A model generated the notes under the pieces. That model searched no databases. It was not told where the DNA came from and was given only the letters and a program-made list of their open reading frames with translations. DNA of 64,000 nt from Gaiellasilicea sp963806955 (GTDB lineage Bacteria; Actinomycetota; Thermoleophilia; Gaiellales; Gaiellaceae), in assembly GCA_963806955.1 (NCBI GenBank), contig CAWDZG010000002.1, positions 682,001 through 746,000 on the forward strand, in the 5' to 3' direction. The position numbers and the translations under genes are program-made. Position 1 is the first letter of the stretch. The number at the start of each line of letters is the position of its first letter. Shown here in pieces: positions 57,783 through 64,000 of this stretch.

Positions 57783-59371
57783 AGGTCGCCCGGCGTCCTC
57801 AGGATCCGCCAGAGCTCGAACAGGCCGAGCCCGACCGAGAGCGCGAAGCCGATGACGGCGATCGAGTCGTTCACGCGCGCCATCAGCGCAGAGGCGACCA
57901 GCAGCGCGGCGATGATGATCGCGGCGCCGAGCCGGTTCGCGACCGAGCGGGCGAGGTGCTCGAGCTCGTCCAGGCCGGTCGGCTGGATGCCGACCTTCAG
58001 CGTGCCCGTCTCGAGGCGCGCCGCCAGCTGGCCCACACGCCTCGGCAGCCGCACCAGCGGTTCGATCTGCGTGTAGGCGAGCGCGAGCAGGTTCGAAGGC
58101 TCGAGCCTGCGCTCGGTCTCCTGCAGCATCACCTCGAGGCCGTCCTCCTCGAGCAGCTCGATCGGGTCGAGCTGCGGATCGAGGTCGCGCGCGACAGAGT
58201 CGGCCTGAGAGAGCGTCTTGCCGACGAGCGCGAAGCTCGTCGGCAGGCTGATGCCGTGCTCGAGCGCGATTCGCTGCAGGTCGGAGAGCGCCTCACCGGC
58301 TCGGATGCCGGAGAGCGGGCGCCAGTGATAGCGCGGCAACTTGCGCCGCAGGTCGTGGATGAAGCCGGCCTCGTCCGACTCGAGTGTCGTCAGGGACAGG
58401 CCCAGGATCACGTCGCCGACGTCGTCCGCGCGGTTCTGAGCGAGCGCCAGCAGCAGCAGCCCGAGCCCGCGCCGCGTGTCGTCGTCGAGGCGGCCGAGCA
58501 GACCGAAGTCGAGCAGCGCCAGCCGCCCGTCGTCGGTGACGAGGATGTTCCCCCGGTGCGGATCGGCGTGGTAGACGCCGTGCAGCGTGATCTGCTGGAC
58601 GTAGGCGCGGAAGAGCTCCCGCGCGAGCGTCTGCGCCCGCTCCCGCTCGAGGCCGTGGTCGATCGTCACCTTCTCGCCGACGATCCGCTCCTGCACCAGC
58701 ACGCGCTCCGTCACGTACGGGTGGATCACCTCGGGCACGACCAGATGCTCGTGCTCGGCCACGATCCCGGCGATCAGCTCCGAGCCGTGCGCCTCCTCGA
58801 CGAAGTCGAGCTCCGACGCGAGGTGGGCCTCGAGCTCGTCGGTGAGCGCCGCCAGCTGCAGGAGCCGGGCGGTGTGCGAGCGGCCCTCCGCGAAGGACGT
58901 CAGCGAGCGGAGGAGCTGGAGATCGAGCGCGACCTCGTCCTCGATCCCGGGCCGGCGCACCTTCACGACCACTTCGCGTCCCTCCCGCGTCAGGCCGGCG
59001 TGGATCTGGGCGATCGAGGCGCAGGCGAGCGGCTCCTCATCGAGTCGAGCGAAGACGTCGAGCCCGATCTCCTCGGCGATGATCCGACGCGCCTCCGCCG
59101 CCGGGAACGGAGGGACGTCGTCGACGAGGTGCTCGAGCTCGCGGATGTAGACGTCGGGCAGCAGGTCGGGCCGCGACGAGAGCAGCTGCCCGAGCTTGAC
59201 GAACGTCGTACCGAGCTCTTCGAGCGCGAGCCGGAACGCCTTGGCGCCCTCCCGTGAGGGCGTCTTGTCGCCGACGACGCCGATCTCGCCGAGCACGCGC
59301 AGCAGCTTGCCGCGGCGGGCGACCCTGCCGACCTCGAGCGCGCGCCTCGCGCGTCCTGTGCTTCGAGCCAT
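57779..59371 (-). CDS. ABC1/UbiB/AarF family atypical kinase
   Basis: The 530-residue protein carries the family signatures KLGQLLSSRPDLLP (KxGQ), ELDFVEEAHG, HADPHRGNILV and LLDFGLLGRL (catalytic and metal-binding loops). Two membrane helices are at the C-terminus (IIIAALLVASALMA and IAVIGFALSVGLGLFELW). UbiB/ADCK proteins support isoprenoid quinone synthesis as ATPases. The ATG at 59371 is chosen from the length and the first domain; the frame is open further. Confidence 0.9.
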   Translation of the reverse strand: MARSTGRARRALEVGRVARRGKLLRVLGEIGVVGDKTPSREGAKAFRLALEELGTTFVKLGQLLSSRPDLLPDVYIRELEHLVDDVPPFPAAEARRIIAEEIGLDVFARLDEEPLACASIAQIHAGLTREGREVVVKVRRPGIEDEVALDLQLLRSLTSFAEGRSHTARLLQLAALTDELEAHLASELDFVEEAHGSELIAGIVAEHEHLVVPEVIHPYVTERVLVQERIVGEKVTIDHGLERERAQTLARELFRAYVQQITLHGVYHADPHRGNILVTDDGRLALLDFGLLGRLDDDTRRGLGLLLLALAQNRADDVGDVILGLSLTTLESDEAGFIHDLRRKLPRYHWRPLSGIRAGEALSDLQRIALEHGISLPTSFALVGKTLSQADSVARDLDPQLDPIELLEEDGLEVMLQETERRLEPSNLLALAYTQIEPLVRLPRRVGQLAARLETGTLKVGIQPTGLDELEHLARSVANRLGAAIIIAALLVASALMARVNDSIAVIGFALSVGLGLFELWRILRTPGDL

Positions 59372-59411
59372 CGACCGCGTTTGCCCGCGGGGACAACGGC
59401 GAAAACGCGGC

Positions 59412-60308
59412 TCAGCGGAGCAGGTCGCGCTCGACGGCCGCGTCGAGCTCGCGCACGGACACCGTCCCTTCGTACCGGTCGCGGATCGTGCCGTCCGGGC
59501 CGACGAGGAACACCCACGGCTCCGAGGGAAGCTTCCAGTCCTTGACCCACCGGTTCTCGCCCTTCGTGGGGTCGTTGTCCTCGTAGATCTCCACGTGGAT
59601 GAAGCGCACATCGGAATCTGCGTGCCGCTTGCGCACGGCGCTGACGACGTCGACGACGGGCCCGCACGTGCGACTCGTGCAGTACTTCGGCGTGGCGAAG
59701 GTGACGACGAAGGGCGCCTTCGCGGCGAGCGCGTCCGCGACGGAGGTCCTGTAGAGCTCCGAATCCGGCTCGTTCGAGGTCGTCAGCTGCTCGAGCGTCG
59801 CGTTGTCGAGCGTCGGCGTGTCCGACGCCGGGGCAGCAGCGCCCACGTCGGGAGCCTGGGTGCTGTCCCGGACGACGACGTTGCCGACGGCCTGGATCTT
59901 GCGTCCGCCGACCGGCTCCGCGAGCACCCAGTACGTGCCCGGCTGCTTCAGCTCGAGCTCGGCGACGTAGATCGCCTCGGGCTCACCCGGCTCCGTCTCG
60001 CCGACCCCGATCTCCTCGGAGCGGGCGGTCGTCTCGGCAAACGGCTGCTCCTCGAGGGCGTTCGCGACCCAGATCCGCGCGGTCGGCCGCGTGACCAGCC
60101 GGCCCTGCTCGTCGACGACGAGGAACGCGAGCCGGACCGTGCCGGGGCCGAAGTCCGCGCTCCCGGGAACGATCGCGACGTCCTCGCCCGGCGCGCGCCA
60201 GAGCGCCTCGAGCGTGAGCGCGTCCGGCTCCCCCTGCACGGAGGAGGAGCCGCCGCAGCCTGCCGCTATGAAGCAGGCGACTAGACCGAAGGCCGCGGCG
60301 AGACGCAC
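59412..60308 (-). CDS. lipoprotein with C-terminal thioredoxin-like domain
   Basis: Signal and lipobox CFIAAGCGGSS (Cys at residue 18) precede an all-beta N-terminal domain and, from about residue 185, a thioredoxin-like domain with CTSRTC (a CxxxxC-type pair) and VVTFATPKYC. The end is DRYEGTVSVRELDAAVERDLL. SCO1- or ResA-like functions in redox or copper delivery are possible, but the Cys spacing differs. GTG start downstream of the terminator of the peptide gene. Confidence 0.8.
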   Translation of the reverse strand: MRLAAAFGLVACFIAAGCGGSSSVQGEPDALTLEALWRAPGEDVAIVPGSADFGPGTVRLAFLVVDEQGRLVTRPTARIWVANALEEQPFAETTARSEEIGVGETEPGEPEAIYVAELELKQPGTYWVLAEPVGGRKIQAVGNVVVRDSTQAPDVGAAAPASDTPTLDNATLEQLTTSNEPDSELYRTSVADALAAKAPFVVTFATPKYCTSRTCGPVVDVVSAVRKRHADSDVRFIHVEIYEDNDPTKGENRWVKDWKLPSEPWVFLVGPDGTIRDRYEGTVSVRELDAAVERDLLR

Positions 60309-60317
60309 ACGGCGAGT

Positions 60318-60339
60318 CTAGCCACCCATTCGTGGCTAG
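60318..60339 (-). terminator. hairpin at the end of the peptide gene
   Basis: CTAGCCAC (60318-60325) pairs perfectly with GTGGCTAG (60332-60339) around the loop CCATTC. The TAG of the peptide gene lies in the stem. It separates the peptide transcript from the lipoprotein gene downstream. Confidence 0.6.
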
Positions 60340-60440
60340 CTTCCGTCGGACCAGCTTCTGAGGATCTCACAGAGCCAGCCGCCCCATGAGGCGAACGCAG
60401 CCGACGCCGCCAGAACGACATAGAGCAAACGATTCTTCAT
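60336..60440 (-). CDS. 34-residue secreted-type peptide downstream of the Xre-TPR regulator
   Basis: AAAGGAGGAGG stands 4 bases before an ATG that opens 34 codons: a positive N-terminus (MKNR), a hydrophobic core (LLYVVLAASAAFASWGGWLC) and a polar end (EILRSWSDGS). This is the look of a signal-peptide-bearing pro-peptide such as Phr or PapR. The gene follows the regulator stop after 21 bases on the same strand and ends in a hairpin terminator. Too short for standard gene calling; the excellent ribosome binding site is the strongest support. Function is inferred from context only. Confidence 0.55.
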   Translation of the reverse strand: MKNRLLYVVLAASAAFASWGGWLCEILRSWSDGS

Positions 60441-60461
60441 GTGCCTCCTCCTTTCTGGTCT

Positions 60462-61805
60462 CTAGAACCGCAGGTCCTGAAGGGCTTCGGCGGCATTCCG
60501 GTAGAGCCGGCCTGCCTCCACGTCATCACCGCGACGAGCGGCGAGGTCTCCGAGAGCCACCCACGCACCGGCGCGGTGGCTGATCGACGAGAGCTGCTCG
60601 AAGGTCGCGTCGGCCGCGCGGAACGCTTGCTCCGCGTCGTCGAGGCGGTCACGCTCGAGCAGCGAACGACCGAGCACGATCTGCGCCTGGCCGATCTCGT
60701 CGAGAAAGTCTTCACGGCCCTCGAGCAGACGCAGCGCCTCGCGCGCGTTGCTGTCGGCCGCGTCCCAGTCGCCGAGCCGGAGGTGGACGGTCGCCAGGCC
60801 GTTGACCGCCTGGCCGGCGTCGGCCTGCGAGTCGGCCTCGACGGCGACGGCGAACGAGGCCTTCAGCTGCTCGATCGCCTCGTGCGGCTTCCCGAGCAGC
60901 AGGCTCAGTCCACCGAGGTTGTTCAGCAGCCGGCCCACCGTGCGCTCGTCGTCGAGCTCCTGGAAGAGCGCCTTGGCGCGCTCGGCATAGTTGCGCGAGG
61001 CGAGCCAGTGACCCGTGCGCTCGGCCACGAGCGACGCCTGGAAGTACGCGTCGGCCATCTTGCGGCGATCGTCGACGCCCTGGGCGAGCTCGAGCGCGTG
61101 CTCGACGTCCTCGCGCGCGGCCTCGAAGTCGCGCTGCCGGCGATGGCAGCGGGAGCGCCAGTGATAGATGTCGGAGCGAAGTCCGTCGCACGGGAGCTCC
61201 GAAGCCTCGGCGAGCTTGAGCGCCTCGCCGAGCAACGCGACGGCCGTCGAGACGCTCGAGAGCTTGTAGCGGCAGACACCGAGCCGGAAGACGATCTCGG
61301 CGCGATCGACGTCGGAGAAGATCGAGCCCTCGGCCAGCGCGCGCGCCTCGTTGAGGAGCACGACGGCGGGGCGGACATCGCCTTCCTGCATCCGCGCCCA
61401 GGCCTCGCCGGAACGCGTCCGGACATCGAGCTCGACCGAGTTCGTCGCGGAGACGGCGGCTCGAGCCTCCTCGTAGGCCGCGACGGCCTCCTTGTAGCGG
61501 TACGCCTTCGCGAGCGCCTCGGCCCGCGCCAGCAGCGCCTCGACCCGGCCGCGCTCGTCGGTGGAGACGCCGCTCGAGAGGAACGCGGGATCGACGTTGA
61601 GCCGCTGCGCGAGCCACTCGACGGTCTCGACCGTGGGGCGGGTCTTGCCGCGCTCGATCTGGCTGACGTACTCCTTCGAGAAGCGGTCGCCGGCAAGCTC
61701 GGTCTGCGTCAGCCCTGACGCGACGCGAAGCAGCTTGAGGCGATCGCCCAGGCGCGCGCCGGACGTGGCTGCGCTGGTGCGGTGGACGGCGGTCGTCTGG
61801 TTCAT
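60462..61805 (-). CDS. Xre-type regulator with C-terminal tetratricopeptide repeats (RRNPP-like)
   Basis: Residues 18-75 form an Xre helix-turn-helix (LGDRLKLLRVASGLTQTELAGDRFSKEYVSQIERGKTRPTVETVEWLAQRL). Residues 85-440 are a run of about eight to nine TPRs (for example ARAEALAKAYRYKEAVAAYEEA, GRLLNNLGGLSLLLGKPHEAIEQL, GRSLLERDRLDDAEQAFRAA). This domain pair is the architecture of PlcR/Rap/Rgg-like regulators, whose TPR domain binds an imported peptide. The stop is followed by the 34-residue peptide gene. ATG at 61805 after AGGGGAA. Confidence 0.85.
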   Translation of the reverse strand: MNQTTAVHRTSAATSGARLGDRLKLLRVASGLTQTELAGDRFSKEYVSQIERGKTRPTVETVEWLAQRLNVDPAFLSSGVSTDERGRVEALLARAEALAKAYRYKEAVAAYEEARAAVSATNSVELDVRTRSGEAWARMQEGDVRPAVVLLNEARALAEGSIFSDVDRAEIVFRLGVCRYKLSSVSTAVALLGEALKLAEASELPCDGLRSDIYHWRSRCHRRQRDFEAAREDVEHALELAQGVDDRRKMADAYFQASLVAERTGHWLASRNYAERAKALFQELDDERTVGRLLNNLGGLSLLLGKPHEAIEQLKASFAVAVEADSQADAGQAVNGLATVHLRLGDWDAADSNAREALRLLEGREDFLDEIGQAQIVLGRSLLERDRLDDAEQAFRAADATFEQLSSISHRAGAWVALGDLAARRGDDVEAGRLYRNAAEALQDLRF

Positions 61806-61824
61806 AGCGGCGGCGATTCCCCTG

Positions 61825-61997
61825 TTGACGAGGTTCGTTGACGCAGTGAAGCGGCGAGTTGAGCAGACCGCATACCCCTTTGCGGGGATTTTTCGAACTG
61901 CGGATGCACCGCTTGTGCCCGGTGAAGCGAATGTACCACGAAATCACTTGACCGAGCTACTTGACTTTTTCGGACATGGCTCCTACAGTGCGGTCAA
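61825..61997. promoter_or_regulatory. TTGAC repeats at 13-bp spacing on both sides of the divergent promoter region
   Basis: TTGAC occurs at 61825, 61838, 61948 and 61961 on the plus strand. The first two are near the regulator start and the second two at the divergent promoter, with exactly 13 bases from start to start within each pair. An inverted copy GTCAA lies at 61993-61997. The paired spacing suggests a dimeric regulator touching both ends; the second pair overlaps the -35 hexamer. Confidence 0.6.
61961..61989 (+). promoter_or_regulatory. strong sigma-70-type promoter for the candidate small RNA
   Basis: TTGACT (61961-61966), a 17-base spacer and TACAGT (61984-61989) match the vegetative consensus with optimal spacing. 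Transcription would start near 61996 on the plus strand, away from the regulator. Bases 61806-61960 between it and the regulator hold a CCCC/GGGG hairpin with TTTTT at 61873-61892 and otherwise no gene. Confidence 0.75.
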
Positions 61998-62170
61998 CTT
62001 GCACCGGCCAGACGCCAGGCTCGAGTGCAAGGGCGCGCCACCCAAAAGGCGACCGCCGCAACCGCAGGGCCGTGACTGAGCCGCAGAGCCATGTCCCTCG
62101 GAGTGTCGTCCAGTGGCAGCTTGTTTCACCCGATCGTCCCCGGAGCCGCAGCCGGGGACGATCTTTCTTT
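61996..62170 (+). ncRNA. candidate small non-coding RNA of about 175 nt
   Basis: The segment runs from the predicted start of the promoter at 61961 to a T-rich terminator at 62164-62170. It holds no convincing coding frame with a ribosome binding site. Internal complementarity includes CTTGCAC/GTGCAAG near the 5' end (enclosing GGCCAGACGCCAGGC) and the final hairpin. The size resembles 6S RNA or Ms1, but the 5' and 3' ends are not complementary, so I do not assign a class. Confidence 0.6.
62132..62170 (+). terminator. intrinsic terminator
   Basis: GATCGTCCCCGG (62132-62143) and CCGGGGACGATC (62152-62163) form a perfect 12-bp stem with an 8-base loop, followed directly by TTTCTTT. This is the clearest rho-independent terminator in the window. 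Confidence 0.9.
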
Positions 62171-62176
62171 GCGCAA

Positions 62177-62327
62177 GATGTGGCATCCGCTCTCGCGGAT
62201 GCCACATCGCGCTAAGACCCCTGAAGGGTCGGCCCGCCTCCCACCTTCATCCGACGCAAGGTTGAGGATCCGCAGGAGCGGATCCCCAACCGCGCCAAGA
62301 CCCCTGAAGGGTCGGCCCGCCTCCCAC
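62177..62327. repeat. two-copy hairpin repeat with a conserved 31-bp tail
   Basis: Each copy is a hairpin followed by an identical 31-mer (62214-62244 and 62297-62327) starting AAGACCCCTGAAGGGTCG. The hairpins are GATGTGGCATCCGC/GCGGATGCCACATC (62177-62208) and GGTTGAGGATCCGC/GCGGATCCCCAACC (62260-62291). The inner ATCCGC/GCGGAT is constant. The outer arms differ between copies, yet remain complementary (one mismatch in the second). The remaining bases up to 62374 contain nothing else I recognise. Confidence 0.8.
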
Positions 62328-62374
62328 GACCACTGGGTCGAGACCGAGAGCTGGGACGACGACTCCGGCTGCGG

Positions 62375-62965
62375 CTAGCCGGTGCCGGTGAGCCAGCGGT
62401 GGCGTTGCGTGGAGATCGCCAGCAGGTCGTCCGGGCCGATCAGGCCGCCGAGGCGGTCGGCGAACGCGAGCAGCAGGGCCGCGCCGACGAAGACCCACGC
62501 CTCCGCCTCGGGATCCCGGTCGGCGGGCACGCCGCCCGCCTGCTGCGCACGCCGGACGGCGTCCGCGACGAAGTCGTGCACTTCGCGCAGCTGCGCCCGC
62601 AGGAAGGCGCGGATCTCCTCGTCCTCCCCCGCCTCCGACAGCGCCTGGATCCAGAGCGTCACCGGCTTGACCCCGCCTCGAGCGTGGAACTCGCGCGATG
62701 CCTGCCCGATCGCGGCCACCGCCTCGCGGTCGCCGAGCTCGGCGAGCTTCTCGTCCAGAGCGGCCCGGAACGACGCCCACGCGGCCTCGAGGCAGGCGAG
62801 GTACAGGTCGCGCTTCGAGTCGAAGTGCCGGTAGAGGATCGGCTCGGAGATCCCGGCCGCCCGTGCGATCTCGGCCGTCGTCGACCCGCTGTAGCTGCCG
62901 GAGACGAACACGCGGAGCGCCGCCTCGACGATCGCCTGCCGGCGCTCGGCAGCCGGCAGGCGCAC
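62375..62965 (-). CDS. TetR family transcriptional regulator
   Basis: The 196-residue protein has a TetR DNA-binding domain in the first 55 residues (RRQAIVEAALRVFVSGSYSGSTTAEIARAAGISEPILYRHFDSKRDLYLACLEAAW). A ligand-binding helical domain follows (HDFVADAVRRAQQAGGVPADRDPEAEAWVFVGAALLLAFADRLGG). It follows the MFS gene by 12 bases on the same strand, the usual arrangement of a repressor with its exporter. GTG start. Confidence 0.9.
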   Translation of the reverse strand: MRLPAAERRQAIVEAALRVFVSGSYSGSTTAEIARAAGISEPILYRHFDSKRDLYLACLEAAWASFRAALDEKLAELGDREAVAAIGQASREFHARGGVKPVTLWIQALSEAGEDEEIRAFLRAQLREVHDFVADAVRRAQQAGGVPADRDPEAEAWVFVGAALLLAFADRLGGLIGPDDLLAISTQRHRWLTGTG

Positions 62966-62977
62966 CTTCGTCGGCGG

Positions 62978-64000
62978 TCAGGCCGGCACCTCCACCGGCG
63001 CCCCCTCCTGCCCCGCCTCCTGGCGGACGAGGGCGAAGGCGACGACCGAGCCGGCGAAGGCGATCACGGCGGCGACGAGCAGGGCGCGCTCGAAGCCCGC
63101 CATGAACCCCTCGATCTCCGGCCGGCCGCTCGCCTCGGCGGCGACGATCGCCCCCATCAGCGCGATTCCGACCGAGCCACCGACCTGGCGCATCGCGTTC
63201 AGCACCGCCGACCCGACTCCCGACTTCTCCACGGGCACCGCCCGTATCGCCGCTGCCGCCGTCGGTGTCATCGAAAGCGCCATCCCGAAGCCGCCGATCA
63301 GGAACGGCGCCAGGAGATTCCAGAACGTCGCATCCGGGCCCAGCTGCGAGAGGATGAGGAGTTGGACGCCGAGCAGCAGCATCCCGGTCGACATCAGCCA
63401 GCGCGAGCCGAACCGGTCGGAGAGCCTCCCGGCCACCGGTGCGACCAGGATGATCAGGATCGTCATCGGCAGGAACGCTGCACCGGCCTGGACGGCCGAA
63501 TAGCCGAGCACGTTCTGCATGTAGAGCGAGACGAAGAAGAAGACCCCGAACATCGACAGCGCGACGAGCAGCATCGCCAGGTTCGCGCCCGCATACGTGC
63601 CGCTGCGGAAGAGGGTCAGGTCGAGCATCGGCGCGCGCCGGCGGCGCTCGATCACGATGAACGACGCGAGCGACACGACCGCCACCGCGAACGCGCCCGT
63701 GATCCGGCCCGACGTCCAGCCGTAGGTGTTGGCCTCGATCAGGCCGTATGTGAGCGCGAAGAGCCCGAGCGCAGACGTGCCGAGCCCAGGCAGGTCGAGG
63801 CTCTCGTGCGTGTCGTCCTTCGACTCGGTGATCAGCAGGAAGCTCGCGGCGATCGCGATCACGCCCACCGGGATGTTGACGAAGAAGATCCAGTGCCAGC
63901 TGAGATGCTGGGTCAGCAAGCCACCGACGAGCGGCCCGATCGCGAGCGCGAGCGCCGAGACCCCGGCCCAGATCCCGATCGCCGTGCCACGCTGGCGAGC
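62978..64000 (-). CDS. DHA2-family MFS drug exporter (EmrB/QacA type), C-terminal part
   Basis: The frame enters from the right edge, so the N-terminus is outside the window. The 340 residues visible begin ARQRGTAIGIWAGVSALALAIGPLVGGLLTQHLSWHWIFFVNIPVGV, the motif C and WRWIF-like segment of the 14-helix DHA2 subgroup. About ten helices follow, with VAGRLSDRFGSRWLMSTGMLLLG. It exports hydrophobic compounds with protons and is probably controlled by the TetR gene behind it. Confidence 0.9.
   Translation of the reverse strand, partial: ARQRGTAIGIWAGVSALALAIGPLVGGLLTQHLSWHWIFFVNIPVGVIAIAASFLLITESKDDTHESLDLPGLGTSALGLFALTYGLIEANTYGWTSGRITGAFAVAVVSLASFIVIERRRRAPMLDLTLFRSGTYAGANLAMLLVALSMFGVFFFVSLYMQNVLGYSAVQAGAAFLPMTILIILVAPVAGRLSDRFGSRWLMSTGMLLLGVQLLILSQLGPDATFWNLLAPFLIGGFGMALSMTPTAAAAIRAVPVEKSGVGSAVLNAMRQVGGSVGIALMGAIVAAEASGRPEIEGFMAGFERALLVAAVIAFAGSVVAFALVRQEAGQEGAPVEVPA

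Noticed and set aside
61996..62170. 6S RNA
   Set aside because: Size fits but the 5' and 3' ends do not pair and no large central bubble is apparent; left unclassified.
62091..62378. Open frame of 95 codons across the terminator and hairpin repeats
   Set aside because: No ribosome binding site, and it reads through the terminator and both repeats.

Overview
The window is a 64 kb stretch of very GC-rich chromosome with dense genes, many GTG starts, 1-4 base stop/start overlaps (GTGA, ATGA, TGATG) and no rRNA or tRNA that I could find. Gene content (KorA/KorB oxidoreductase, DipZ-like CcdA-thioredoxin fusion, PAC2 protein, PASTA proteins, heme A synthase with a Cys pair, TPR-containing Xre regulators) suggests an actinomycetote, most likely a soil Thermoleophilia (Gaiellales/Solirubrobacterales type). 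That placement is inference from families, not from a marker gene.

A technical property shapes the whole annotation. About 20 conserved genes are broken by single-base frameshifts. When the distance from the obvious start to the obvious stop is computed, nearly all are one base too long (modulo 3 = 1) or two too long where two breaks are visible. This points to insertion-type sequencing or assembly errors rather than pseudogenes, so these genes are annotated across the break. The apparent PstS-PstC fusion is explained the same way.

Layout. 0-2.2 kb: end of a secreted protein, a DUF1206 membrane protein and a Rieske oxygenase. 2.2-10.1 kb: a phosphate module, with a DUF47 regulator and Pit transporter on +, convergent with pstS-pstC-pstA-pstB-phoU on -, and a divergent histidine kinase/response regulator pair. 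Three-repeat, 11-bp-period PHO boxes lie in front of pstS and of the regulator. 10-21 kb: glutaredoxin, PASTA protein, haloalkane dehalogenase, MarR-MFS pair with a palindromic operator on the start codon, an RTX-repeat protein, a small basic protein with a perfect Shine-Dalgarno, an ECF sigma/zinc-finger fusion and a mini-AAA/nucleotidyltransferase pair. 21-29 kb: an S-adenosylhomocysteinase-like protein, a methyltransferase, MscL, a membrane nucleotidyl cyclase, an FAD oxidase, MFS and GST. 29.3-31.3 kb: a small island of different composition with an ImmA/IrrE-DUF4411 toxin-antitoxin-like pair beside a truncated GST copy. 31.3-34.5 kb: korA-orf-korB, with a small protein of unknown function between the subunits.

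34.5-45 kb: a MazF/RHH toxin-antitoxin pair, two OsmC proteins, VOC, PepSY protein, lipoprotein, a thioredoxin/OsmC pair divergent from ArsR-MMPL, a zinc-ribbon protein carrying internal copies of a dispersed palindrome, a long coiled-coil protein and a Wzy-like ligase. 45-57 kb: methyltransferase, AlkA, cNMP-binding protein, ProC, 6-phosphogluconolactonase, helicase, DipZ, PAC2, CtaA and SelD. 57-64 kb: SDR, ABC1 kinase, thioredoxin lipoprotein, then an Xre-TPR regulator followed by a 34-codon secreted-type peptide gene, a divergent candidate small RNA with a strong promoter and terminator, covarying hairpin repeats, and a TetR-MFS exporter pair.

The most promising new system is the 60.3-62.2 kb locus. 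It has the genetic architecture of an RRNPP (Rap/Phr, PlcR/PapR) peptide-sensing system: a TPR regulator, a short peptide with a signal-like sequence, paired TTGAC repeats at 13-bp spacing at both ends of the divergent promoter region, and a terminated non-coding transcript. As far as I know such systems are described mainly from Bacillota.
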